Positions 1-9,840 of a stretch of DNA of 64,000 bases are shown one piece after another. The notes below the pieces were generated by a model that saw only the letters and a program-made list of their open reading frames with translations, was not told the DNA's origin and made no database searches. The position numbers were made by a program, and so were the translations under genes. This stretch comes from Bacteroidales bacterium (GTDB lineage: Bacteria; Bacteroidota; Bacteroidia; Bacteroidales; UBA6680). Numbering within the stretch: the stretch's first letter is position 1; each line of letters starts with the position of its first letter. Where the stretch lies: the NCBI GenBank assembly GCA_025210735.1, contig JAOARD010000034.1:1-64000 (forward strand), written 5' to 3'.

Positions 1-268
1 ATATGTGATTATTTTTTAATTCTCAAAATTATTTTTCAACTTTTTTTCATCGCTCAATCTGTTAAAAACAGACCAACCTCAAAAGCTATAATCACCTATC
101 AACCACCATGTTATTCAATCAACGTGTGCCTCTCTCAAAGCGGGTGCAAACATAGAGCTCTTTTGTTGTGTTTCCAAATAAAAACAGCTCTTTTTTTGAA
201 CTTTTTTAACAGCTAAAAAGTAGTGCATTGATAATCACAGTAATAAAATTTCAGAAAAAATTATCCCT
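1..268. other. Intergenic edge, no gene seen
   Basis: AT-rich stretch downstream of the minus-strand tex gene and open to the window edge. A short CTGTT/AACAG hairpin near 57-75 is the only structure noticed. No open reading frame with normal codon use and no clear intrinsic terminator was found. Confidence 0.5.
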
Positions 269-2401
269 TTACTGATCTACACCACGCATTGTAAGCTGAA
301 TCCTTTTTCTTCCGTAATCAATATCCAAAACTTTTACTCTTACATGCTGATTTAACTGCACCACATCGGCCGGATTACTAATAAAGCCCTCCTTCAGTTG
401 CGATATATGCACTAACCCATCCTGCTTTACTCCTATATCAACAAAAGCCCCAAAGTTGGTAATATTGGTTACTATTCCCGGCACTTCCATTCCTGACTTA
501 ACATCATCTATAGAGAATATATTCGGATCAAACTCAAAAACCTTTATAAACTCTCTAGGATCTCTTCCGGGTTTATCTAACTCATTCACAATATCTGTAA
601 GTGTTGGTACTCCGTATTTACCAGACACATATCTTTTAATATCTATCTTATCTCTTACCAATTTATCTTTTAACAGTTCATCTACTGAGGAGTTAAGATC
701 CGTTGCCATCTGCTTAACAACAGAGTAGCTTTCAGGATGAACTGCGCTATTATCCAGTGGATTGTCAGCATCCGGTATCCTCAGGAATCCTGCTGATTGC
801 TCGTACGCCTTATCACCAAGCCGCGGTACCTTTTTTATCTGTGTTCTGGATTTAAAAGCACCATTCTCTGCTCTGTAGTTTACAATATTCTGTGCAAGCT
901 GCGGACCTAAACCAGACACATATGTAAGCAGATGTTTACTTGCTGTATTTATGTTTACCCCAACCTTGTTTACACAACTCTCTACCACAGCATCAAGCGA
1001 TTGTTGCAATTTCTTCTGATCTACATCGTGCTGATACTGCCCAACACCTATTGATTTAGGATCTATCTTAACCAGCTCTGCCAGTGGATCCATAAGCCTG
1101 CGACCAATAGAAACTGTTCCTCTTACTGTTACATCATACTGCGGGAACTCATCACGAGCAGTTTTTGATGCGGAGTAGATTGACGCTCCACTCTCATTTA
1201 CTATAAACACCTGAATATCGCTCTTAAACTTTATTCGTCTGATAAACGATTCTGTCTCCCTACTTGCTGTTCCGTTTCCAATACCAATAGCTTCAATATT
1301 GTAGGCATCAACCAGCGATGCTATTTTTTTCTCTGCAATACGGCTCTCTCGCTGTGGTGGATGCGGAAAAATAGTTTCGTTATGCAACAAATCTCCTGTT
1401 GCACTAAGGCACACAACTTTACATCCGCTTCTGAATCCCGGATCAATTGCAAGTACCCGCTTCTGCCCTAATGGCGAAGCAATAAGCAACTGTCTGAGAT
1501 TATCTGTAAATACCTCTATAGCCTCATCATCTGCTTTCTCTTTTGCCATAGACATAAACTCATTCTCTATAGATGGCTTAATCAATCGTTTAAATGAGTC
1601 AACTATTGCTTTCTCTATATGCGGCTGCCCTTCGCTTGGGTATTTAATCAGTATATTGTTTATATCATCAATTGTGATATCTGCATCAACCGATACTGAG
1701 AGGCGTAAAAAACCCTCTGCCTCTCCCCTACGCATAGCAAGAAGTCTGTGCGAAGGGCATCGTTTCAGCGGCTCTGAGTGCTCAAAGTAATCTTTATACT
1801 TCTCTCCTTCCTCTTCTTTACCTTTAACAACCTTTGATTCTATAATTGCATTATACTTGAATTTGTTCCTGACCATATCACGAACACGTTGATTTTCACT
1901 AACCCACTCGGCAATGATATCACGTGCTCCGGCAAGTGCTTTATCTGAATCCTCAACACTATCGTTTATAAATCGCTCTGCAAATATGTCGAGATTGGTA
2001 ACCTGCTGTTTCATTATTGTTCCGGCAAGAGGCTCAAGCCCATTCTCTCTTGCAATGGTAGCTTTTGTGCGGCGCTTTGGTTTATATGGCAGGTAGATAT
2101 CCTCCAGTTTAACCATATCCCATGTATCCTCTATGCGTTTCTTAAGTTCAGGGGTAAGCGCATCCTGCTGTTCAATAGTTTGCAGAATTGTCTCCTTACG
2201 TTTCTCAATCTCAGCAAGTTTATCTAAAGCTTGTTTTATATCGTATATGGCAATCTCGTCAAGACTTCCGGTTGCCTCTTTTCTATATCTGCTTATAAAT
2301 GGTACTGTAGCACCCTCATTAAGTAGTTTAGCTGTTGCCTCAACCTGATGTTCAGCAATATTCAGCTGGCCACTTATAATTTTAATAAATTGATTGTTCA
2401 T
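269..2401 (-). CDS. tex: Tex-family RNA-binding transcription accessory protein
   Basis: The 710-residue product has the full length and domain order of Tex: an N-terminal helical region, a YqgF/RNase H-like fold beginning near the stretch VLAIDPGFRSGCK, helix-hairpin-helix repeats around INTASKHLLTYVSGLGPQLA, and a C-terminal S1 RNA-binding domain (PGIVTNITNFGAFVDIG to about residue 706). Tex proteins bind nucleic acid and associate with transcription; the molecular role in Bacteroidota is not settled. The start follows an ACATACAG-ATG context, a motif shared with several neighbouring genes, and is preceded by a copy of the dispersed leader element (2402-2467). It lies 259 bp after cbiA on the same strand and is probably not part of the cobalamin pathway. 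Confidence 0.95.
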   Translation of the reverse strand: MNNQFIKIISGQLNIAEHQVEATAKLLNEGATVPFISRYRKEATGSLDEIAIYDIKQALDKLAEIEKRKETILQTIEQQDALTPELKKRIEDTWDMVKLEDIYLPYKPKRRTKATIARENGLEPLAGTIMKQQVTNLDIFAERFINDSVEDSDKALAGARDIIAEWVSENQRVRDMVRNKFKYNAIIESKVVKGKEEEGEKYKDYFEHSEPLKRCPSHRLLAMRRGEAEGFLRLSVSVDADITIDDINNILIKYPSEGQPHIEKAIVDSFKRLIKPSIENEFMSMAKEKADDEAIEVFTDNLRQLLIASPLGQKRVLAIDPGFRSGCKVVCLSATGDLLHNETIFPHPPQRESRIAEKKIASLVDAYNIEAIGIGNGTASRETESFIRRIKFKSDIQVFIVNESGASIYSASKTARDEFPQYDVTVRGTVSIGRRLMDPLAELVKIDPKSIGVGQYQHDVDQKKLQQSLDAVVESCVNKVGVNINTASKHLLTYVSGLGPQLAQNIVNYRAENGAFKSRTQIKKVPRLGDKAYEQSAGFLRIPDADNPLDNSAVHPESYSVVKQMATDLNSSVDELLKDKLVRDKIDIKRYVSGKYGVPTLTDIVNELDKPGRDPREFIKVFEFDPNIFSIDDVKSGMEVPGIVTNITNFGAFVDIGVKQDGLVHISQLKEGFISNPADVVQLNQHVRVKVLDIDYGRKRIQLTMRGVDQ

Positions 2402-2467
2402 CTGTATGTTTTTCTTTTCAATTGTCAGATTAAACTCGCACTATAATAATTTTCATGCTCGTTTCAC
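2402..2467 (-). repeat. Dispersed 5'-leader element, copy D
   Basis: Read on the minus strand, this begins GTGAAACGAGCATGAAAAT, continues through TAGTGCGAGTT and ends ATCTGACAATTGAAAAGAAA followed by ACATACAG immediately before the tex start codon. It aligns with copies in front of cbiA, cbiH-cbiC, cbiE-cbiT, cbiG-cbiF, the YgjP-like gene and the LtaS-like gene. It is one base shorter than the other copies in the GAAACGAAGCATG part. Confidence 0.65.
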
Positions 2468-2660
2468 AATATTGTCTCTTCTGTTATTATAATAAATACA
2501 AAAGAGAAATCTCTATTGTCTGATTATAAAAATAGATGTTTTTTACTTTATAACGGCACAAACAGATCTGATGTTTTTAACATCTATTTATATGATGGGT
2601 ATTCTGATATCTGATCAGCAATATCCAATAAAAGTCTCATACAACCTAATTATCAATATC

Positions 2661-3953
2661 TTAAAACAGGTCATCAATGCTTTTTTCACCCCAATAGAGA
2701 TGAAAATAGGATGCTATTACATTTTCTTTTCTGAATACCTTTGTCTTTACCTCTTTTCCGGATGCATTACATGCATTACCTGCTATATCGGCGGTACCCT
2801 CATATGTATATTGTGAGTAATGAAACTCATGTCCTCTGATATTAAAGTTACCGATAGATATATCACGATATCCTAATGTAAGTTTCCTGTTCTCCATTGA
2901 TGTTTTATAATCAAACAGATCTACCATTTGGTATAGTTCGCCATTAGCATCGGTTATTGAAGAACCCAGATACATCATACCACCACATTCGGCAAGTATT
3001 TTACCGCCAGAGTTACCAAACTGTTTTATAGATTGCAGCATGGCTTTATTCTCCGACAACTGTTTTAGATAAAACTCAGGGTATCCTCCTGCAAGGTAGA
3101 GTATATCAGTATTATCAGGAATCTCTTTGTCTGATATAGGACTAAAGAATGTCACATTGCCCAGTTCCTTCAATCTGTTTATGTTCTCGCGATAAAAGAA
3201 GTTAAATGCATCGTCTGATGCTATTGATATATTCAGAGAACCTTTGCCTGAGCCTTTACTCTCTGTTTCTGTGTAACCAACGGATGTTATATCTATAAGT
3301 TTATCTATATCAATACATTTCTCTATATGATCTGCTGCCTCTGATACTATTGCTTCATACTGATCTTTCTCATCAACTTTAAGCCCCAGATATCTGGACT
3401 CTATCTTTACAGAATCATTTGGTGGTATATAACCCAACGACTCTATTCCTACATCTGCTGCTGCATCTTTAAGAAAGCTGTAGTGCGATTCTGTTTTTAC
3501 AAAGTTGAAGATTACACCTGCAATATTTATCTCCGGATCGAAATGTTTAAACCCGTATAGCAACGGTGCAGCAGAATATGCCATTGCTCTGGCATCTATT
3601 ACCAATACAACAGGAATATTAAGCGTTTTTGCAATATGAGCAGCAGAGCCTACAGAGCGTTTGGCTCCGTCAAACATTCCCATTGCACCCTCTACAACAG
3701 CTACGCCCTCTTGTTGCATCTCTCTGTTAAAGATATATTTCACATGGTCTTCAGAGGCCATATATGCATCAAGATTATAGGAGTATCTTTTTGCAGCAAC
3801 CTCGTGATGAAACGGATCAAGATAATCGGGCCCGCACTTAAATGGCTTAGGATTATCTCCTCTTCGGTATAGTGCTCTGAGCAGACCAATGGTTACGGTT
3901 GTTTTTCCTGAGCCGCTATATGGTGCAGCTATAACAAATGCTGATCTTTTCAT
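2661..3953 (-). CDS. cbiA: Cobyrinate a,c-diamide synthase
   Basis: CbiA amidates the a and c acetate side chains of cob(II)yrinate using glutamine and ATP. The 430-residue protein starts with the P-loop (APYSGSGKTT), followed by the dethiobiotin-synthetase-like domain with GPDYLDP and EGAMGMFDG, and ends with a type 1 glutamine amidotransferase domain whose nucleophile Cys lies in LAECGGMMYLG and whose His lies in SYFHLYWG. Length is close to the usual 450. It is the last cobalamin gene of the minus-strand run, 100 bp after cobT; the gap carries a leader element copy. The start follows CATAAACGG-ATG. Confidence 0.96.
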   Translation of the reverse strand: MKRSAFVIAAPYSGSGKTTVTIGLLRALYRRGDNPKPFKCGPDYLDPFHHEVAAKRYSYNLDAYMASEDHVKYIFNREMQQEGVAVVEGAMGMFDGAKRSVGSAAHIAKTLNIPVVLVIDARAMAYSAAPLLYGFKHFDPEINIAGVIFNFVKTESHYSFLKDAAADVGIESLGYIPPNDSVKIESRYLGLKVDEKDQYEAIVSEAADHIEKCIDIDKLIDITSVGYTETESKGSGKGSLNISIASDDAFNFFYRENINRLKELGNVTFFSPISDKEIPDNTDILYLAGGYPEFYLKQLSENKAMLQSIKQFGNSGGKILAECGGMMYLGSSITDANGELYQMVDLFDYKTSMENRKLTLGYRDISIGNFNIRGHEFHYSQYTYEGTADIAGNACNASGKEVKTKVFRKENVIASYFHLYWGEKSIDDLF

Positions 3954-4018
3954 CCGTTTATGATTATTTTTTTGTTGTCAGATGCAACTCACACTATTCT
4001 CATGCTTCGTTTCATCTG
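3954..4018 (-). repeat. Dispersed 5'-leader element, copy C
   Basis: On the minus strand it reads ATGAAACGAAGCATGAGAAT, then AGTGTGAGTTGCATCTGAC, then an A-rich stretch ending in CATAAACGG directly before the cbiA start. The first part could be read as a short peptide (MKRSMRIV and a stop). Compared with the copies before cbiH-cbiC and the LtaS-like gene it lacks roughly 25 internal bases. Confidence 0.65.
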
Positions 4019-4053
4019 AAATATATCTTCTGTTAAATCAAATTAATATCTGT

Positions 4054-5112
4054 TTACAATGCACACGCCTTGTTTCTTGTTGTATTGTATATGCCTCCGT
4101 CTTCAAATGAGGTCATCTTATTTATCATCTCAATGGCTCCCTGAATTATAGGGTATACAATTGCTGCTCCGGTTCCCTCACCTAACCTAAGGTCAAGATT
4201 TACCAGGGGTTTACCTTTCATAAACTCTATCATTTTAATGTGTGCATGTTCATTAGATTGATGAGAGAATATAAAGTACTCTGCAACAACAGGGTTTATC
4301 ATATATGCGGCCAGTGCTGCTGATGTTGTAATAAAGCCATCAACAATTACCATCATCTTGTTTTTTGCTGCCTGCAACATTGCTCCTACTATTGTAGCAA
4401 TCTCTAATCCACCATAACGACACAGATTCTCAAAAGGGTCTTCTGATATGCCATGTTTTTTAATCGCATTCTCAAGTACTCTTCTTTTATTATCTACACC
4501 GTCTTTATCTAATCCAGATCCCGGGCCTACACAGTCGGCAACAGGCACATTACAATATACCGATAACAGAGCTGTAGCGGGCGATGTATTACCTATTCCC
4601 ATCTCTCCGAATCCGACAATGTTTGTGCCTCTTTCGTAGAAATGGTTTACAATATCACGTCCGTTCTCAATTGCTTTTGTACACTCATCAGAGGTCATTG
4701 CATGTTCTTTGGCAAAGTTTCTTGTACCCTTTCTCACTTTTGCCTGAATAAGATTCGGATGCGATTCAAAATTACAATCCACACCTGCATCAACAACATA
4801 CAGATCAAAACCATATAGGTTTGAGAAGAGTCCAATACCTCCACCTCCTTCTATAAAGTTCAGACACTGCTGCCACGTCATTTTTGGCGGACACGGGCTT
4901 ACGCCTTCATCTGTTATTTTGTGATCTGCAGCTACGGTTAGCATAACAGGTTTTTTCAGCTTTGGATATATTGTATTCTGAACCAACCCAATTTGCATAG
5001 CCAGTTCCTCTAGTCTGCCTAATGAGCCACGAGGTTTACTTTTATTATCGAGTATATACTGAATCTCACTCTGCAACGATTTATCAACTGGTTCAATATC
5101 TATCTTGTACAT
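4054..5112 (-). CDS. cobT: Nicotinate-nucleotide:dimethylbenzimidazole phosphoribosyltransferase
   Basis: CobT makes the alpha-ribazole phosphate lower ligand from a benzimidazole-type base and nicotinate mononucleotide. The 352-residue length is standard. Recognisable blocks are NKSKPRGSLGRLEELA near the N terminus, the glycine-rich VGFGEMGIGNTSPATAL, and the C-terminal DLRLGEGTGAAI, which carries the family's catalytic glutamate. It sits 11 bp after cbiB and 100 bp before cbiA on the same strand, so it is very likely co-transcribed from the riboswitch-controlled promoter. The start context is AACAGAT-ATG. Confidence 0.96.
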   Translation of the reverse strand: MYKIDIEPVDKSLQSEIQYILDNKSKPRGSLGRLEELAMQIGLVQNTIYPKLKKPVMLTVAADHKITDEGVSPCPPKMTWQQCLNFIEGGGGIGLFSNLYGFDLYVVDAGVDCNFESHPNLIQAKVRKGTRNFAKEHAMTSDECTKAIENGRDIVNHFYERGTNIVGFGEMGIGNTSPATALLSVYCNVPVADCVGPGSGLDKDGVDNKRRVLENAIKKHGISEDPFENLCRYGGLEIATIVGAMLQAAKNKMMVIVDGFITTSAALAAYMINPVVAEYFIFSHQSNEHAHIKMIEFMKGKPLVNLDLRLGEGTGAAIVYPIIQGAIEMINKMTSFEDGGIYNTTRNKACAL

Positions 5113-5123
5113 ATCTGTTATGA

Positions 5124-6068
5124 TTATACATATTTTACAAAAACAACTACAGCGGCAATAATAACCCCAATTACAGCTACCATTCTACTTACAAACAGAG
5201 CTTTTTTCAGCTCCTTTTCCCCTGGTTCTCTATCGGTTATTCCAATATAGGGTTTTTCTATCAGTTTATTATGGTATATATTTGGTCCACCGAATCTACA
5301 ATCTATTATTGCAGCCATTGCCGATTCCGGAAAACCTGCGTTTGGACTTGCATGTGATTTACTATATCTGAGTATAAAATCGGACACTCTTTTTTTAGGA
5401 ACCACTATAAACATAAAAAGGGCTGTTAATCGTGCCGGAATATAGTTTGCAATATCATCTATATATGCGGCTACTCTGCCAAACAGAAAGTATCGCTCAG
5501 ATTTATAGGCAATCATTGAATCGAGTGTGTTTATCATTTTGTATGCAAACATACCCGGAATACCGGCAATTGCAAACCAGAACAGTGGTGCCACAACCCC
5601 GTCAGACAGATTTTCTGCCAGAGTCTCAAGCGCAGCAATCTTAATCTTTTTACTATCAAGCTGAGATGTATCTCGTCCTACAATACGAGCAACCTGCAAT
5701 CGTCCTGCCTCAATGCCTCTATCTTTAAGAACTTTAAACACATCCCGAACCTCATTTATTAGTGTACGCGATGCTATTCCGAAGAAGAACAGTATTACAG
5801 AGACTGTAATATATATATAGAAATTCTGTTGCCAGATATAGTTTAGCAAAACATAAAACAACAGATATGCAAATGCTATCAGCATAACCGACATTACCGC
5901 TCCTTTAAATATTCTATACTTGCCTCTGTTCAGCAGTTTCTCTAATTTATAGATGGCTGTCCCGAACAGTGCTATAGGGTGAAACCTTCCGAAAGGATCG
6001 CCAAACAGAAGATCCAGCAGAAATCCAGCTAATGGAACAAGTGTTATTATTACTATCTGCAACTCCAT
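5124..6068 (-). CDS. cbiB: Adenosylcobinamide-phosphate synthase (membrane)
   Basis: CbiB joins (R)-1-amino-2-propanol O-phosphate to adenosylcobyric acid. The 314-residue protein is hydrophobic with several membrane segments (residues about 1-20, 60-105, 160-185, 210-230 and the C-terminal 290-314) and the family blocks LLFGDPFGRFHPI, ETLAENLSDGVVAPLFW and SKSHASPNAGFPESAMA. Its start overlaps the end of cobD by 16 bp, which suggests translational coupling with the enzyme that supplies its substrate. Confidence 0.95.
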   Translation of the reverse strand: MELQIVIITLVPLAGFLLDLLFGDPFGRFHPIALFGTAIYKLEKLLNRGKYRIFKGAVMSVMLIAFAYLLFYVLLNYIWQQNFYIYITVSVILFFFGIASRTLINEVRDVFKVLKDRGIEAGRLQVARIVGRDTSQLDSKKIKIAALETLAENLSDGVVAPLFWFAIAGIPGMFAYKMINTLDSMIAYKSERYFLFGRVAAYIDDIANYIPARLTALFMFIVVPKKRVSDFILRYSKSHASPNAGFPESAMAAIIDCRFGGPNIYHNKLIEKPYIGITDREPGEKELKKALFVSRMVAVIGVIIAAVVVFVKYV

Positions 6069-7081
6069 TGCTTAAGAGCGGTTATTAGTTTTTTGTTATT
6101 ATCTCTGTTTTGCGTTGCAACCCTGATACAAGAGCTGTCAAGCAATCTGAAATTAGATGCATCACGCACAAGTATATCATGTTTATCTATAAGATAGCTT
6201 TTCAGATCTTTTGAATCTGCCGATGCTATCTCTATAAGAAAAAACGATGCATCGGTTTTATGTGCTCTGAAACCATCTATTTCATTAATCTCACTAATAA
6301 GATCAGTTGTATCTCTAAGCAAAGCATCAGTATCTATCTTAAAATCATCTATATTATCAAAATAGTACTCTCCGGCTTTCAGTGCAAGTGTATTTACAGA
6401 CCATGGTTGTATTCGATCCAACAAACCTTCAACTATATAGTCTGATGCAATAATATAACCAAGTCGTAGTCCGGGAATTGCAATATTCTTTGTAAGTGAT
6501 CTAACAACAATTACATTGCTATATCTATCTATATATGGTATTACAGAGTTCTTATCTCTCTCTGCTGTAAAATCTATATAAGCCTCATCAATTACAAACT
6601 GTACCGATGGATTCTCAGATACTCGCTTTATAATACTATCTGCACTTAACAGCTTTCCGTCAGGATTGTTTGGGTTACACAACCAAACCATATCTTCAGG
6701 CATAAGCTCTGTTGTAATAAATTTATCTCTGCTAATAAACTCTATATTGTGCTGATTAGCATTGCAGGCATCTTCATACTCTGCAAACGATGGTGAGAAT
6801 ATTGTAGATTGACCTCCTGCAAATGTCTGTGCAATAAGATAGAATGCAGAAGTTGCACCTGATGTAACAACAACATTTTGCTCTTTAACTCCGTGATATG
6901 CCGCAATCTTTTTAATTACAGTCTCTCCTATAACCTCAGGGTACGATCCTATAAGATCTAATGCCTCAATAAGATGCTGTTTCAACCCCTGGTTTAACCC
7001 GCCATAATAAACATTGCTGCTAAAGTTTATGCAGCTCTTTTTATTATACATATATGCATCGTCGCCATGTCCGAACAACAT
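6053..7081 (-). CDS. cobD: Threonine-phosphate decarboxylase (PLP enzyme)
   Basis: A class I/II aminotransferase fold protein of 342 residues. It is assigned as the CobD decarboxylase, which yields aminopropanol phosphate, rather than histidinol-phosphate aminotransferase, because it lies between cobQ and cbiB with a 1-bp gap and a 16-bp overlap. The PLP lysine is in RSLTKNIAIPGLRLGY; the N-terminal FSSNVYYGG and WLCNPNNPDGK blocks fit the family. The family's usual length is about 340-360. A histidinol-phosphate aminotransferase function cannot be excluded by motif alone. Confidence 0.9.
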   Translation of the reverse strand: MLFGHGDDAYMYNKKSCINFSSNVYYGGLNQGLKQHLIEALDLIGSYPEVIGETVIKKIAAYHGVKEQNVVVTSGATSAFYLIAQTFAGGQSTIFSPSFAEYEDACNANQHNIEFISRDKFITTELMPEDMVWLCNPNNPDGKLLSADSIIKRVSENPSVQFVIDEAYIDFTAERDKNSVIPYIDRYSNVIVVRSLTKNIAIPGLRLGYIIASDYIVEGLLDRIQPWSVNTLALKAGEYYFDNIDDFKIDTDALLRDTTDLISEINEIDGFRAHKTDASFFLIEIASADSKDLKSYLIDKHDILVRDASNFRLLDSSCIRVATQNRDNNKKLITALKQWSCR

Positions 7082-7082
7082 A

Positions 7083-8558
7083 CTATTCAGATTTTAATAT
7101 TTTATAAATCATATCCATATCGCAATAGCTTCTTACATGTGCTGCCAACTTATCGTACTGCTCCTGCTTATATTTATCGTGATTATATAGTACAGGTTTA
7201 ACGCTAAAGCCCGATAGCAGATCGTTTATAACATCGTCGTTATCGAATATCCCGTGTATATACGATCCCCAACATTTTTCTGACACCATACAACCTTCGC
7301 TTCCACGATTGTCTATAACATTTACATGTTCTGATTTATCTGTAAACTGAGTGCTTCCCATATGAATCTCATAACCATATGATCTGTTACTGCTGCCTTT
7401 ATAGTAGAATGTACACTGCTCTGTAACCTTACTGGTCTCTAAAACCGTAACGGCAGGTAACAGACCTAATCCTTCTACACGTTCAACATCACCCTCAACA
7501 CCATTCGGATCAAGTATCTCTTGTCCCATCATCTGGTAACCACCACATATACCAACTATTTTTTTACCGCTCTCTTTTGCTTTCAGTATCTCCTTAACAA
7601 AACCACGCTTGCGTATATCAATAAGATCGGCAATAGTATTCTTTGATCCTGGCAGAATAACTATATCGGCATTCTGCAACTGCTCAGGTGCCGAAGCATA
7701 AAACAGGTTTATTGACGGATTGCGCTCCAGTACATTAAAATCTGTAAAGTTCGACATATGATTTATATGTACCACAGCTATGTTTATTTTATCGGCACAG
7801 TAATCGTTTGATTTTTTAGACAGAGCTACAGAGTCCTCCTCCTCAATATAGATATCCTTATAATAAGGAATAACTCCTACTACCGGAACGCCCGTAATCT
7901 CTTTTATTATCTTCCTGCCCTCTTCAAACAGCGATATATCTCCTCTGAACTTATTTATTACAATACCCTTTATCAGTTTACGATGATTCTCAGGCAATAA
8001 CATTACCGAGCCATATACTGATGCAAATACACCTCCACGATCGATATCAGCAATAAGAAATACGTTGGCATTTGCATATTCTGCCATACGCATATTTGTT
8101 ATATCTCTGTCGTACAAATTAAGTTCTGATATACTTCCTGCCCCCTCTAAAACAACCGGGCTGTACTCCTGATTAAGCCTGTCGAACGCTCTCTTTGCTT
8201 CATTAAACAGCTCTTGTTTATTGTTCTTAAGAAAATAATCAGCGGCACTCATGTTTCCAACTGGTCTACCATTTAGTACAACCTGCGATTTGTTTCCGCC
8301 GTATGGCTTCAGCAATACCGGATTCATGTCTGTTGTACACTGTAGCTTACACGCCTCTGCCTGAACAGCCTGTGCTCTTCCTATCTCAAGTCCGTCTGGT
8401 GTTGCATAGCTATTTAACGACATATTCTGCGCCTTGTAAGGAGCAGGATTATATCCGTCTTCTAAAAATATTCTGCAAAATGCAGTATTAACTATGCTTT
8501 TACCAACATCAGAACCTGTTCCTACAAACATTATTGGCTTTAATACTTCCTGAGCCAT
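7083..8558 (-). CDS. cobQ: Cobyric acid synthase
   Basis: CobQ (CbiP) amidates the b, d, e and g side chains of adenosylcobyrinate a,c-diamide. The 491-residue product has the N-terminal ATPase domain (FVGTGSDVGKSIVNTAFC, then YKAQNMSLNSY) and a C-terminal glutamine amidotransferase domain with the nucleophile Cys in VGICGGYQMMGQ and a His in GSYIHGIFDN. Length matches the family. It is 29 bp downstream of the ABC ATPase gene and 1 bp upstream of cobD in one transcription unit. Confidence 0.97.
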   Translation of the reverse strand: MAQEVLKPIMFVGTGSDVGKSIVNTAFCRIFLEDGYNPAPYKAQNMSLNSYATPDGLEIGRAQAVQAEACKLQCTTDMNPVLLKPYGGNKSQVVLNGRPVGNMSAADYFLKNNKQELFNEAKRAFDRLNQEYSPVVLEGAGSISELNLYDRDITNMRMAEYANANVFLIADIDRGGVFASVYGSVMLLPENHRKLIKGIVINKFRGDISLFEEGRKIIKEITGVPVVGVIPYYKDIYIEEEDSVALSKKSNDYCADKINIAVVHINHMSNFTDFNVLERNPSINLFYASAPEQLQNADIVILPGSKNTIADLIDIRKRGFVKEILKAKESGKKIVGICGGYQMMGQEILDPNGVEGDVERVEGLGLLPAVTVLETSKVTEQCTFYYKGSSNRSYGYEIHMGSTQFTDKSEHVNVIDNRGSEGCMVSEKCWGSYIHGIFDNDDVINDLLSGFSVKPVLYNHDKYKQEQYDKLAAHVRSYCDMDMIYKILKSE

Positions 8559-8587
8559 ATCCTAAAATAAATATATTCACTAATCTG

Positions 8588-9607
8588 TTACCTGTTGAGT
8601 CTATCTATTACAACGCGCGTAATCTCCTCAACAGAGTCGGACTTACTAAGCAGTTCATCACCTTTTCTGAAACTGAATCTTGTTACATCCTCATGTTCAA
8701 TCTCAACAACATATTCACATGTCTCTCTTCCATCAACACCAATGCCCGATCGCATTAGCGCAGTCTCTATAAGTCCGTATTCAAACCCTTTTCCTATAAG
8801 GTGTATATTGTTTTTTATATCGTTCTTTATCCTGAACAGACCGGTTTTGTAGTCAAATCGTATTCCATCGCGCTCAAAGAAACGTGTAAAGTCTCTGTTC
8901 ATAAGCAGATCTTCCGGACTACCAGTCCATAATGTCTCCTCTCCTGCAAGTACCCATATCTTATCTGCCATCTGAAGCGCAAGCTCCATATCGTGTGTAG
9001 ACAAAAATATCAGTTTATTATGCTCACGTGCAAGTTTGTGCAACAGGTGCATTATCTCAACCTTACTTGGCAAATCTAAGAATGCAGTAGGTTCATCAAG
9101 AAAGATAACCGGCGTTTGCTGAGCAAGAGCCTTTGCTATCATAACCTTCTGTTTCTCGCCATCGCTAAGGCTTAACCACTGCCTCTCTCTAAGATTGTTT
9201 ATCCCTGTTTTATTTATGCAATCAGCAACAACAACTTTGTCATCAGTTGTTAGCTTTCCTAAAAAACCGGTATACGGACTTCTGCCCATACCAACAACCT
9301 CATAAACCGATATATTTGGTATAGAGGGACGTTCTGTTAATACAACACTAACTATTCTGGATAGTTTATGAGGGTTACAATCTTTTAGATTTACACCATC
9401 AATTATTATATTACCTGTAATAGATTGCTGAAAACCACACAGTGTTTTCAGAAGAGTTGACTTACCCATCCCGTTAGGACCTAAAAGACAGGTAAGTTCT
9501 CCTCTGTATAGATCCGCATTGAGCTTTGCGGTTACCAATTTCTTATGTCTGCCTGATATATATCCGGTAGACAGGTTATTTAACCTGATATAAGATTGTT
9601 GTATCAT
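8588..9607 (-). CDS. btuD: ABC transporter ATPase, cobalamin/siderophore type (BtuD-like)
   Basis: The first 250 or so residues form a canonical ABC ATPase: Walker A in LGPNGMGKSTLL, signature LSDGEKQKVMIAKAL, Walker B VIFLDEPTAFLDL, and the H-loop in STHDMELAL. About 90 extra residues follow (from about 250), a C-terminal extension often seen in FecE/BtuD-like ATPases of Bacteroidota. It is the first large gene after the cobalamin riboswitch and heads the cob run, so B12 or corrinoid uptake is the likely substrate. No permease or binding-protein gene is present next to it, so it must use partners encoded elsewhere. Confidence 0.88.
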   Translation of the reverse strand: MIQQSYIRLNNLSTGYISGRHKKLVTAKLNADLYRGELTCLLGPNGMGKSTLLKTLCGFQQSITGNIIIDGVNLKDCNPHKLSRIVSVVLTERPSIPNISVYEVVGMGRSPYTGFLGKLTTDDKVVVADCINKTGINNLRERQWLSLSDGEKQKVMIAKALAQQTPVIFLDEPTAFLDLPSKVEIMHLLHKLAREHNKLIFLSTHDMELALQMADKIWVLAGEETLWTGSPEDLLMNRDFTRFFERDGIRFDYKTGLFRIKNDIKNNIHLIGKGFEYGLIETALMRSGIGVDGRETCEYVVEIEHEDVTRFSFRKGDELLSKSDSVEEITRVVIDRLNR

Positions 9608-9611
9608 TTAC

Positions 9612-9800
9612 TCAAAAAATTTGGGAATGGATAAGGCTGTAAATATCACAATTATTGTTACTAACCAAATTATAACCGGATTTTACAGATATAACAGAAA
9701 CAGAGGTATCTGCATAGCAACAAGTTGTAGCTAATGAAATACCGCTAATCCCCGAATACGGGTTTGTGAAAAAAGACCTATTAAAATCAAAACCTACCAT
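9612..9800 (-). CDS. Doubtful 62-codon ORF between riboswitch and btuD
   Basis: An open frame that begins 40 bp after the riboswitch aptamer and stops 4 bp before btuD. Its ATG is preceded by GGAGATGGAGTT, a ribosome-binding-site-like sequence that is unusual in this window. The translation is Ser/Asn/Cys-rich, matches no family I recognise, and has no signal peptide or membrane segment. It could be a leader peptide coupling riboswitch control to btuD, the scar of a deleted permease or receptor gene, or chance. Not shown to be expressed. Confidence 0.3.
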   Translation of the reverse strand: MVGFDFNRSFFTNPYSGISGISLATTCCYADTSVSVISVKSGYNLVSNNNCDIYSLIHSQIF

Positions 9801-9840
9801 AACTCCATCTCCCGAAAGTATTTGATATTTATTTACATAA